Source of the DNA: Kitasatospora sp. MAP12-44
GTDB taxonomy: Bacteria; Actinomycetota; Actinomycetes; Streptomycetales; Streptomycetaceae
NCBI RefSeq assembly: GCF_029892095.1
Contig: NZ_JARZAE010000004.1
Span: 434,001 to 498,000 of the forward strand
Reading direction: 5' to 3'
Length of the DNA: 64,000 bases
Positions 29,498 through 36,896 of the stretch are shown here, one piece after another; positions within the stretch are counted from its first letter, which is position 1; the number at the start of each line of letters is the position of its first letter. The notes beneath the pieces are model-generated. The model did no database searches. It saw only the letters and a program-made list of their open reading frames with translations, and was not told the origin of the DNA. Made by a program: the position numbers and the translations under genes.

Positions 29498-29866
29498 GTG
29501 CTCGTCTCACTCGATCACGTCCAGCTCACCGCGCCCCCCGGCAGCGAGGACGCGCTGCGTGCCTTCTACACCGGCGCACTCGGCATGACCGAAATCCCCA
29601 AGCCGCCCCAACTCTCCAGCCGCGGTGGCTGTTGGTTCGCCGCCGACGACGGCCGCGTCCAGCTCTTCCTCGGCATCGAGGACCACTTCCGCCCTACCAC
29701 CAAAGCCCACCCGGGACTGCGCGTCAGCGGCATCGACACCCTCGCCGAACGCGTCGCCGCACACGGAGCCCCGGTCGTCTGGGACGACTCCCTCCCTCCG
29801 AGCCGCCGCTTCTACAGCCAGGACCCGGTCGGCAACCTGCTGGAGTTCCTCGAACCCGCGCCCTGA
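29498..29866 (+). CDS. VOC-family (glyoxalase/dioxygenase-fold) protein
   Basis: A 122-residue single vicinal-oxygen-chelate domain: VSLDHVQLTAPPGSEDALRAFYTGALGMTEIPKP at the N-terminus with His in the metal position, GGCWFAADDGRVQLFLGIE in the middle and FYSQDPVGNLLEFLEP at the end with the usual Glu. Metal-dependent isomerase, lyase or resistance functions are all possible. GTG start. Confidence 0.85.
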   Translation: MLVSLDHVQLTAPPGSEDALRAFYTGALGMTEIPKPPQLSSRGGCWFAADDGRVQLFLGIEDHFRPTTKAHPGLRVSGIDTLAERVAAHGAPVVWDDSLPPSRRFYSQDPVGNLLEFLEPAP

Positions 29867-29915
29867 CCCTCCCGCGCACCCCAACCGCACGCCGCTCCCC
29901 GGAGGTGACGTTCCC

Positions 29916-30182
29916 ATGTCCGTTTTCGCCGCGTTCCAGTCCCGCAGCCCGTTCCCCGCCACCCATGCCCGGGGCGGCCTGCGCGCCTTCCTGACCGCCT
30001 TCCCGCGCAGGATCAGCGACAACCCCCTCGACCACAGCATCCTCCGCCTCCTCGACACCCCCGCTCCCGAGCGCACAACCGCCCCTGCCCGCAAGGCGGT
30101 TCAGCTGCACGCCCACTGGCGCACCGTCACCGGCCCCGACGGCAGCCACCGCATCGAAGCCGGCTGGCACGGCAGCAACTGA
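29916..30182 (+). CDS. hypothetical protein, 88 residues
   Basis: ATG with GGAGG upstream. Basic and aromatic-rich (FAAFQSRSPFPATHARGGLRAFLTAFPRR, ending HRIEAGWHGSN). No known domain, and 49 bases separate it from the VOC gene, so the two are probably co-transcribed. Confidence 0.5.
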   Translation: MSVFAAFQSRSPFPATHARGGLRAFLTAFPRRISDNPLDHSILRLLDTPAPERTTAPARKAVQLHAHWRTVTGPDGSHRIEAGWHGSN

Positions 30183-30219
30183 ACGCCCCCCGAACCCACG
30201 CACCCGTACGGAGGCAGAG

Positions 30220-30246
30220 ATGACCCTGTACTACCGTTCCAATTAA
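30220..30246 (+). pseudogene. start of a small ORF apparently cut by the TnpB element
   Basis: GGAGG five bases ahead of an ATG begins MTLYYRS and then runs into a stop inside the element. On the far side of the element (31951-32058) an open frame RNGTPERTPAHSS...AAATR, ending TAG at 32056-32058, could be its continuation, giving about 42 residues when joined. Weak but consistent with insertion into a small gene. Confidence 0.3.
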
Positions 30247-31945
30247 GTAGGCAGGAGTGGGTCGTTGGCCCACTGCTGGTCACTGCGTGCATCCCGAACG
30301 GTGGTGGATGCCCGACTGGTCGCCCGCGTTCTCGTTGTCCCTGCTCGGGCGGGTGCATCGTGTGCACGGTCCGTGGCTGGGTGGCGGGTTTCCTCACGCC
30401 CCCGGGCACCTGGTTCGACCTGGACGCTCCGATGCCCGTGCACATCGCTCTGGTGTGCACGGGGCGGTTGCGTCCGTCGCCGAAGGGGGCACCCCCGGCC
30501 GAAGGCTGGGGGAGGGTGTCCGAGGGCGCGCCTGCCGATCGCGATGCTCGCGGCATCGTGTCGGGTGGTCTTGCGGTGCGGGGCGGCCATGGGCTTCTGC
30601 CAGTGCTGCGCACCCCATTGGGAGGTATAAGCCGGGTCCGCGGCGACGATGGACAGGTCCATCTCGGCAGCCATGGACACGAGGCGTGCCTTGAGCCTCC
30701 CGGTGGGGATGCCGGAGATGAGCTGGCGAAAGCGCTTCTTGCGGCCGTGCTTCTCGCGGGTCTTCTCGTCGCCGAAGTCGAGGTTCTCCAAGCCGATGGC
30801 GTCGACGCCGCAGCGCTTGGCCCAGTGGAGGAGGCGGGTGATGGCGTGGCGGATCTGGGCGTCGCGATGAGAGGCCGACCCGGACAGGTCGTAGGGGAAG
30901 CGGTGGGGGTCGCCGACGGGGTTGCCGTCGCGGTTCAGGTGCCAGGCCGCGAAGTGGTCGGCGTTCGTGTCCACGGCGACCATGCCAGCGGCGCGGGCGG
31001 TGGCCAGCGGGACGGTGCGGACGACCGGCCGGGTCCAGGCCGCGTCGAGATACCACCGCTCACGGGAAACGTCCAGGTGGATGCGGTACGCCACCGCCCG
31101 GTTGTGCTCGATGCGGTCGCGCCATTCCTCGCCCCGGTGCGCGAAGGCGACCCTCGCCGTCAGGACGTACCGGCCGTGCCCGGCGTTGGCCAGGCCGGCG
31201 AGGGGTGCGGGCAGCTTGATGCTCACCGCGCCGTCGGGGGTGACGCGGATCGTCTCGTTCCCCCACCGCTTGCCCGACTCCCCGTCGGCGGACAGGAACC
31301 AGCGCGCCGCCTGCCAGCGCGCCCGCCACTGCGGCTCGGTGAGGTTGGCGGCGGCGAGGTGGTGCCGGGTGTTCAGCAGCTTGCGGCCCCCGCGCACCAC
31401 CCGCACCCGCCCGGCCTCCCGATCCGCACCCACGGCGGCGCGGCGCTCCTCCAGGGCGTGCAGGCGGCGGGACTTGACGAACCACTCATGCTTGGACCGG
31501 TAGCCGCCCGGGGCGCGCTTGGTGCCCTTCTCCCCGATCGGCAGGGACAGCCGGTGGCGCAGCGTGCGGATACCAGTGTCCAAGCTGTCCAGGTGTGCGG
31601 CCTGCCCCCGGCGCGACAGCGCCCACTGGTCGTGGGTCGCCTTCGTGATCGACCCGGCCCACCGCGACGACGAATCGGGGGTCAAATCCCGCTTGCGGAC
31701 CGCCCAGCTGTCGGCGCAGTGCCCCAGGCCGTCCGCGCACCGGGCGGTCAGATCGCGCGAGGCCAGCGAACCGAGATGCCCGCCGACCAACCGCAGGACC
31801 TTCTCATCCTCCGCCGTAAGCCCCTTCAGGCGGTCACGCACCGTCACCCCGGTCGGGCCGACCACCTCCCTCATCCACCGGGCAGTCCGAGCATGCGCAC
31901 AATCACCGACAAACCGTCAAACCACTTCAAACATCACTGAATTGG
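30239..31945. mobile_element. IS200/IS605-group element carrying only tnpB
   Basis: The element is bounded roughly by CCAATT (30239-30244) and AATTGG (31940-31945). It contains a single TnpB-type gene on the minus strand and no TnpA. The G+C is somewhat lower at both edges (CCAATTAAGTAG; ATCACTGAATTGGACACTAGG). Exact ends are uncertain, since such elements lack true terminal inverted repeats. Confidence 0.5.
30243..31874 (-). CDS. tnpB: TnpB-like RNA-guided nuclease/transposase accessory protein (RuvC fold)
   Basis: A 543-residue protein. The split RuvC triad is visible: Asp in MVAVDTNADHFAAWHL (about residue 298), Glu in DAIGLENLDFG (about 361) and Asp in TTRHDAASIAIGRRAL (about 440). The region DPAYTSQWGAQHW replaces the usual zinc ribbon; the CxxC pairs are absent, as in a large actinobacterial TnpB group. 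The last about 95 codons look unlike protein (Pro/Arg/Thr-rich) and may overlap the guide (omega) RNA encoded at the 3' end of such genes. No TnpA partner is present, so autonomous mobility is doubtful. Confidence 0.85.
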   Translation of the reverse strand: MREVVGPTGVTVRDRLKGLTAEDEKVLRLVGGHLGSLASRDLTARCADGLGHCADSWAVRKRDLTPDSSSRWAGSITKATHDQWALSRRGQAAHLDSLDTGIRTLRHRLSLPIGEKGTKRAPGGYRSKHEWFVKSRRLHALEERRAAVGADREAGRVRVVRGGRKLLNTRHHLAAANLTEPQWRARWQAARWFLSADGESGKRWGNETIRVTPDGAVSIKLPAPLAGLANAGHGRYVLTARVAFAHRGEEWRDRIEHNRAVAYRIHLDVSRERWYLDAAWTRPVVRTVPLATARAAGMVAVDTNADHFAAWHLNRDGNPVGDPHRFPYDLSGSASHRDAQIRHAITRLLHWAKRCGVDAIGLENLDFGDEKTREKHGRKKRFRQLISGIPTGRLKARLVSMAAEMDLSIVAADPAYTSQWGAQHWQKPMAAPHRKTTRHDAASIAIGRRALGHPPPAFGRGCPLRRRTQPPRAHQSDVHGHRSVQVEPGARGREETRHPATDRAHDAPARAGTTRTRATSRASTTVRDARSDQQWANDPLLPT

Positions 31946-32104
31946 ACACTAGGAATGGGACTCCCGAGAGAACTCCCGCACACTCAAGCGCACTTATGCC
32001 CACTCCACGACCAGCAGCTAACAACCCCAAGGCCGTCAGCGCCGCAGCCACCCGGTAGCCGGGCCGACGGGAAGAGGAACGGGAAGGAAAGGAATCGTCC
32101 AGTC

Positions 32105-32581
32105 ATGGTCCACTTGAGGGCACTCCCCCGGCTGCGGACCCGCGAGGGTTCGGCGGTGCTCACCGTACTCACGGTGAGCGTGCTGGAGATCGTCGTCCTG
32201 AGCGCGGTTCCGATGCAGGAGCGGCCCGCGATCGGTGGTGCCCTGATCGGTGCCACCGCAGCGGTCCTCGTGGTGGCCGGCGTGGTCTGGCGGCGGCTGC
32301 AAAGCCCCCGACGTACGGCGGCGCCCGCCGACCAGACGACGGACGGACCGTGGTTCACCGCCCGCACCCTGGAGGACTTCCCCACCGAGGCCGTCCACCC
32401 GCTGGTGCTCGAACCGCACGCGCCCAGCCTCAACGCGCTCTACACCGCGTGGGTCTTCGTCCGGCAGGGCTACGACAGCAGGTGGATCGCCCGGCACCTC
32501 GACCTGCCCACCGACGTGGTCCTCCTCCTGGTCGAGAGCGCCCGTCGACAGGCCGCGATAAACGCGACAAAAGAGCATTGA
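32105..32581 (+). CDS. two-helix membrane protein with a cytoplasmic helix-turn-helix-like end
   Basis: A 158-residue protein. Two hydrophobic segments (about residues 19-37 VLTVLTVSVLEIVVLSAV and 43-63 IGGALIGATAAVLVVAGVV) are followed by a soluble part with LEDFPTEAVHPLVLEPHAPSLNALYTAWVFVRQGYDSRWIARHLDLPTDVVLLLVESA. It is clearly a paralogue of the next gene, which shares order, spacing and motifs. Function unknown. ATG at 32105. Confidence 0.65.
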   Translation: MVHLRALPRLRTREGSAVLTVLTVSVLEIVVLSAVPMQERPAIGGALIGATAAVLVVAGVVWRRLQSPRRTAAPADQTTDGPWFTARTLEDFPTEAVHPLVLEPHAPSLNALYTAWVFVRQGYDSRWIARHLDLPTDVVLLLVESARRQAAINATKEH

Positions 32582-32628
32582 ACGGGCATCGGGGCCACCA
32601 TGGACGGTGGAGGAGAGGAGGGATCGCC

Positions 32629-33084
32629 ATGAGGGCTCTGCCCCACCCGAGCTCCGCTGAGGGAACGGCCGCGATCGTCGCCGTCATCGTCGCTCTCGCG
32701 GCCATGGCGGCGCTGGGTCTCTCCCCCGCCGACGACCGGCCCGTGGTCGGCGCAGCGCTCATCGGCGCCGTGGTCGCGGCCCTCGGCATCCTCGTAGCAC
32801 TCGGTTACACCCGCCGGAGTCATTCCCGGCGTGCCCCCCGACAGCTCGCGCAGGACACTACCGAGGCGTGGTTCAGCGCGCCGACCCTGGAGGGCTTCCC
32901 CGCGCGGGAGCTGGCTCCGCTGCTCTCCGGGGAGCACCCGCCGAGCCCGAACCGCCTGCAGACCGCGTGGGTGTTCGCCACCCACGGTCAGGATGCCGTG
33001 TGGTTGGAGCACCATTTCGGGCTGCCGGGCGACGTGGCCCACGTGCTCGTCGACGCCGCCCACCACCACGGCGAATCCCACTGA
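32629..33084 (+). CDS. paralogous two-helix membrane protein
   Basis: 151 residues with the same plan as its neighbour at 32105: two membrane segments (AIVAVIVALAAMAALGL; VVGAALIGAVVAALGILVAL), then WFSAPTLEGFPARELAPLL and TAWVFATHGQDAVWLEHHFGLPGDVAHVLVDAA. ATG with AGGAGAGGAGGG upstream, 47 bases after the previous gene. The pair lies directly ahead of the magnesium-transport genes, so a membrane or regulatory role in Mg2+ homeostasis is possible. Confidence 0.65.
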   Translation: MRALPHPSSAEGTAAIVAVIVALAAMAALGLSPADDRPVVGAALIGAVVAALGILVALGYTRRSHSRRAPRQLAQDTTEAWFSAPTLEGFPARELAPLLSGEHPPSPNRLQTAWVFATHGQDAVWLEHHFGLPGDVAHVLVDAAHHHGESH

Positions 33085-33173
33085 CCGGTCCGCGTTGAGC
33101 CCTTCGGGCCATCCGGCGGGCCTGCCCTGGTGCGCCTCGCGGGCCGGGGAGGCGGGCGGGCTAGCTTCGTACC

Positions 33174-34475
33174 GTGGACCGTGTCGTGTCTTTGTCCCAG
33201 CTGCTGCGCCGCCCCCTGGTGGGGCGCGCCGGCGAGGTGGTGGGCCGTCTGTCCGATGTGATCGTGCGACTGCGCGGCCGCGACTACCCCGTGGTCACCG
33301 GCCTCGTCTCGGAAGTCGGTAGGCGTGAGGTCTTCCTCCCCGTCGAGCAGGTTGCGGACTTCGACGGGGAGCATGTCCAACTGACCAGCGAGGTCGTGGA
33401 CCTGCGGCCCTTCGAGCGGCGCGAGGGGGAGGTGCTGCTGCGCGCGGATGTGCTCGGGCACCGGGTCATCGATGTCGCCGATGTCGAACTCGTACGGGCC
33501 CACGACCTCGAACTGCGCGGGCGCCCGGACGGGTGGGTCGTCGACGGCCTGGACACCGCCCCGCACCGGCCCCGGCTGTTCGGCTTCTTCGCGGGCGAGT
33601 CCCAGGCGCAGTGGCGGGACTGGAAGTCCTTCGAGCCGCTGATCGGCCATGCCCAGTCGGCCCGCGTGCGGGGGACGTTCGGGCGCTTGGGCCGGCTCAA
33701 GCCGGCCGACATCGCGGACCTGCTGGAGGACGCCAACCGCACCGAGTCGCGCGAGATCCTGCAGACCGTGCACGCCGATCCCGAGCTGGAGGCGGACGTC
33801 TTCGAGGAGTTGGAGCCCGACTCGCAGACCCGCCTGCTCCGGGAGCGGAGCGACGCGCAGATCGCCGCGGTCCTGGCGCGGATGCGCGCGGACGACGCCG
33901 CCGACGCGATCAACGACCTGCCGCAGAACCGCCGCCAACCGGTGCTCGACGCGCTGCCCGCCGGCCAGCGCACCAAGGTCATGACACTGATGGGCTTCAA
34001 CCCCTCCAGCGCCGGCGGGCTGATGGCCCTCGACATCCTCACCGCGCCACCCGGCTCGACCGTCGCCGAGGTGCTGGGACGCGTCAGCGCTGCTCGCACC
34101 CTCCAGCCCGAGGCGCTCACCAGCGTGCACGTCGTCGCGGAGGGTAACCGGCTGATCGGCACCGCGACCCTGGTGGCCCTGCTGCAGGCCGATCCGGACG
34201 CCCGCCTTGAGCAGGTCATGGTCACCGAACCGGTCCGGGTGCTGCCCGACACCGATGCCGAGGACGTCGCCCTGCTGATGACCGACTACAACCTGCTCAC
34301 CGTCCCCGTCGTCGACCACCAGGACCGCATCCTGGGCGTCATCACCGTCGACGACATCCTGGAGACGGTCATCCCCGAGGACTGGCGCCGCCGCGAACCC
34401 GCCCCGCACCCCGCCCACCGCACCGACCAGGCCGCTCCCAATGGGCCCGCGCAGGTCACGGACATCGGCGGATGA
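33174..34475 (+). CDS. PRC-barrel / MgtE N-terminal / CBS-pair protein (Mg2+ sensor-like partner of the transporter)
   Basis: A 433-residue soluble protein. Residues 1-110 are a PRC-barrel-like part (LVGRAGEVVGRLSDVIVRLRG). Residues about 160-280 form an MgtE_N helical domain (LKPADIADLLEDANRTESREILQ, VLARMRADDAADAINDLP). A CBS pair at about 285-405 follows (LMALDILTAPPGSTVAEVL, TVPVVDHQDRILGVITVDDIL). This is the cytosolic Mg2+-sensing half of MgtE without its pore. The stop overlaps the start of the transporter gene by four bases, so the two are probably one transport unit. GTG start. Confidence 0.9.
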   Translation: MDRVVSLSQLLRRPLVGRAGEVVGRLSDVIVRLRGRDYPVVTGLVSEVGRREVFLPVEQVADFDGEHVQLTSEVVDLRPFERREGEVLLRADVLGHRVIDVADVELVRAHDLELRGRPDGWVVDGLDTAPHRPRLFGFFAGESQAQWRDWKSFEPLIGHAQSARVRGTFGRLGRLKPADIADLLEDANRTESREILQTVHADPELEADVFEELEPDSQTRLLRERSDAQIAAVLARMRADDAADAINDLPQNRRQPVLDALPAGQRTKVMTLMGFNPSSAGGLMALDILTAPPGSTVAEVLGRVSAARTLQPEALTSVHVVAEGNRLIGTATLVALLQADPDARLEQVMVTEPVRVLPDTDAEDVALLMTDYNLLTVPVVDHQDRILGVITVDDILETVIPEDWRRREPAPHPAHRTDQAAPNGPAQVTDIGG

Positions 34476-36232
34476 CGGCACCGGAGAATCCCTCGGAGGA
34501 CAATCGGAGCGCCCCCGCCACGCCCCCGCCTCAGCCGCCCGCACCGCCGAACCCCAATCCCGCACCACCGGCACCGCCCGCACCGCCCGCACCGCCCGCA
34601 CCGCCGAAGCCCAAGCCCGCGCCACGACCCAGCGCTGTGCTGGACGAAGCCCATCTCGGCGACATCGAAGGCGCGTTCGGCCGCATCTCCGTCGGGCACG
34701 CCGAAGACCGCCCCGGCCTGAAGACCCGGCTGCTGACGCTGCTGGCGATCGTCGGCCCCGGCATCATCGTCATGGTCGGCGACAACGACGCCGGCGGCGT
34801 CGCCACCTACGCCCAGGCCGGGCAGAACTACGGCTACTCGCTGCTCTGGGTCCTGCTGCTGCTCATCCCCGTCCTGATCGTCAACCAGGAGATGGTGGTC
34901 CGCCTCGGAGCGGTCACCGGCGTCGGGCACGCCCGCCTGATCAACGAACGGTTCGGCAAGTTCTGGGGCTGGTTCAGCGTCGGAGACCTCTTCGTCCTCA
35001 ACTTCCTGACGATCGTCACCGAGTTCATCGGCATCTCGCTCGCTGCCGAATACCTCGGCGCCTCCAAGTACTGGGTGGTGCCGACCGCCGCCCTGCTGCT
35101 GATCGCCGTCACCGCCAGCGGCTCCTTCCGCCGCTGGGAGCGCGCGATGTTCGCCCTCATCGCCGTCAGCCTGCTGCTGATCCCCCTCACCCTGCTGTCC
35201 GGACCCCAATGGGGCCAGGCCGCACACCACTTCGTCGTCCCCGGCATCCAGGGCGGCATCTCCAGCGACGCCGTCCTGCTGATCATCGCCATCGTCGGCA
35301 CCACCGTCGCGCCCTGGCAACTGTTCTTCCAGCAGTCCAACGTCATCGACAAGCGCATCACCCCGCGCTTCATCGGCTACGAGCGCGCCGACACCGTCAT
35401 CGGCTCCCTGGTGGTCGTCGTCGGCGCCGCCGCCCTGGTCATGATCGCCGACTACGCCGCACGCGGCACGAGCTACGCGGGCCACTTCACCGACGCCGCC
35501 GGCGTCGCCCACGCCCTCGCACAGCACAGCCACGCCCTGGCCGTGATGTTCGCGATCGTCCTGATGGACGCCAGCATCATCGGCGCCGCCGCCGTCACCC
35601 TCGCCACCAGCTATGCCTTCGGCGACGTCTTCAACCTGCGCCACTCGCTGCACCGCGGCTTCGGCGAGGCCAAGAAGTTCTACGCCTCCTACAGCCTCAT
35701 GGTGCTGCTGGCCGCCGGCATCGTCCTCATCCCCGGCGCACCGCTGGGCGTGATCACCGAAGCCGTCCAGGCACTGGCCGGACTCCTTCTCCCCTCGGCC
35801 AGCGTCTTCCTGCTGCTGCTCTGCAACGACGCCGAAGTCCTCGGACCCTGGGTCAACCCCCGCTGGCTCAACCTCCTCGCCGCGCTGATCATCACCGTCC
35901 TGCTTCTGCTCTCCGCCACCCTGATGACCACCACCCTCTTCCCCACCATCGATGTCAAGGCACTCACCGTCTGGCTCGCCATCGCCCTCGTCGTCGCACT
36001 GGCCGTGGCGGCCGCCGGGCTGGGGATCGCCCGGCGCCGCTCCGGCGTCCCGGCGCCGCGACCGGTGCTGCCCGCGGCCGAGAAACTGGCCTGGCGGATG
36101 CCCCCGCTCGCCCTGCTCAAGCCCGTCCAGTGGTCCCCCGGCCTGCGGCTCGGCATGCTGGCGCTGCGCGGCTACCTCGTGCTCAGCGCCGTGCTGCTCC
36201 TCATCAAGGCCATCCGCCTCGGCGGCGCATAA
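34472..36232 (+). CDS. NRAMP-related divalent metal transporter, probably a Mg2+ importer
   Basis: A 586-residue protein. A Pro-rich cytosolic leader (residues 13-50) precedes about 11-12 membrane helices. The helix-1 metal motif reads GDNDAGG instead of the canonical DPGN, and helix 6 reads TTVAPWQLFFQQSNV with APW in place of MPH. Such loss of the Met ligand and gain of Trp is a mark of the NRAMP-related magnesium transporters (NRMT). Coupling to an MgtE-N/CBS protein and the M-box upstream agree with Mg2+ as cargo. The long C-terminal extension (APLRP-type, about 60 residues plus one helix) is shared with the pseudogene copy. Confidence 0.9.
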   Translation: MTAPENPSEDNRSAPATPPPQPPAPPNPNPAPPAPPAPPAPPAPPKPKPAPRPSAVLDEAHLGDIEGAFGRISVGHAEDRPGLKTRLLTLLAIVGPGIIVMVGDNDAGGVATYAQAGQNYGYSLLWVLLLLIPVLIVNQEMVVRLGAVTGVGHARLINERFGKFWGWFSVGDLFVLNFLTIVTEFIGISLAAEYLGASKYWVVPTAALLLIAVTASGSFRRWERAMFALIAVSLLLIPLTLLSGPQWGQAAHHFVVPGIQGGISSDAVLLIIAIVGTTVAPWQLFFQQSNVIDKRITPRFIGYERADTVIGSLVVVVGAAALVMIADYAARGTSYAGHFTDAAGVAHALAQHSHALAVMFAIVLMDASIIGAAAVTLATSYAFGDVFNLRHSLHRGFGEAKKFYASYSLMVLLAAGIVLIPGAPLGVITEAVQALAGLLLPSASVFLLLLCNDAEVLGPWVNPRWLNLLAALIITVLLLLSATLMTTTLFPTIDVKALTVWLAIALVVALAVAAAGLGIARRRSGVPAPRPVLPAAEKLAWRMPPLALLKPVQWSPGLRLGMLALRGYLVLSAVLLLIKAIRLGGA

Positions 36233-36283
36233 GACCGCCCACCACTTGCCGGTCGGTCCAAGGGCACTCAGGCGGCGTGCTGC

Positions 36284-36769
36284 TCACCGGTCGGGGAACA
36301 GGGTCCGGGCCAGCCGGGCCAGGTCTGCCAGGTCCGTCTCCGCCGTGCGGGTCCCCGCCATGGCAGACGCGGTGGGGCGGCCCGCCCGTATCCCGGCGGA
36401 GAACGGCTGTCGGGCGGCGGCCCGCTCCTGCGCTCGCTCCATGACCCCGCGGTGCAGTACACGGCCGGCCAGCGCATCGCCCTCGCTGGCGTCGGCCCGC
36501 TCCAGCGCGGCGACCGCCTCCTGCTTCGCGTCCACGACCTGGGCCCGCTGCACGGTGGTGCCGAAGAGCGCACCGGCGCCGGCGAAGACCACTGCTTCGA
36601 GGCCGGAGAGCAGGTAGATCAGCCGGTCCCAGTTCTTGTCGCCGCGCATCACGCCGAGCACGACCAGGGCCGCCAGGAAGACGACCAGTAACGCGATGAC
36701 CGTAACGGTCGCGGCCGGCCCCAGGGGGCCTTGACGGGTGGCCGGAGGCGCCGGCTGAGAAGTGGCCAT
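36284..36769 (-). CDS. hypothetical membrane protein, 161 residues
   Basis: Two hydrophobic segments (TVTVIALLVVFLAALVVLGVM and LIYLLSGLEAVVFAGAGALFG) are followed by a helical, Ala/Arg/Glu-rich cytosolic part. No domain recognised. It stands alone between the convergent transporter gene and the condensation-adenylation gene. Confidence 0.6.
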   Translation of the reverse strand: MATSQPAPPATRQGPLGPAATVTVIALLVVFLAALVVLGVMRGDKNWDRLIYLLSGLEAVVFAGAGALFGTTVQRAQVVDAKQEAVAALERADASEGDALAGRVLHRGVMERAQERAAARQPFSAGIRAGRPTASAMAGTRTAETDLADLARLARTLFPDR

Positions 36770-36896
36770 GGGACAACCCTCCTAGAGCTCGCACACGCTT
36801 CAACTACCCACCGCAGCGACGCTTCCAGGCTATCCCCGCAGCGCCGTCCCAGCCGCTCCGGCGCCGGCGCCTCGCAGTGCAGGGGCACGGCGAACG

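Noticed and set aside
34472..36232. Classical Mn2+/Fe2+ MntH
   Set aside because: The DPGN and MPH metal motifs of MntH are replaced, and the genetic context (M-box, MgtE_N/CBS) points to magnesium.
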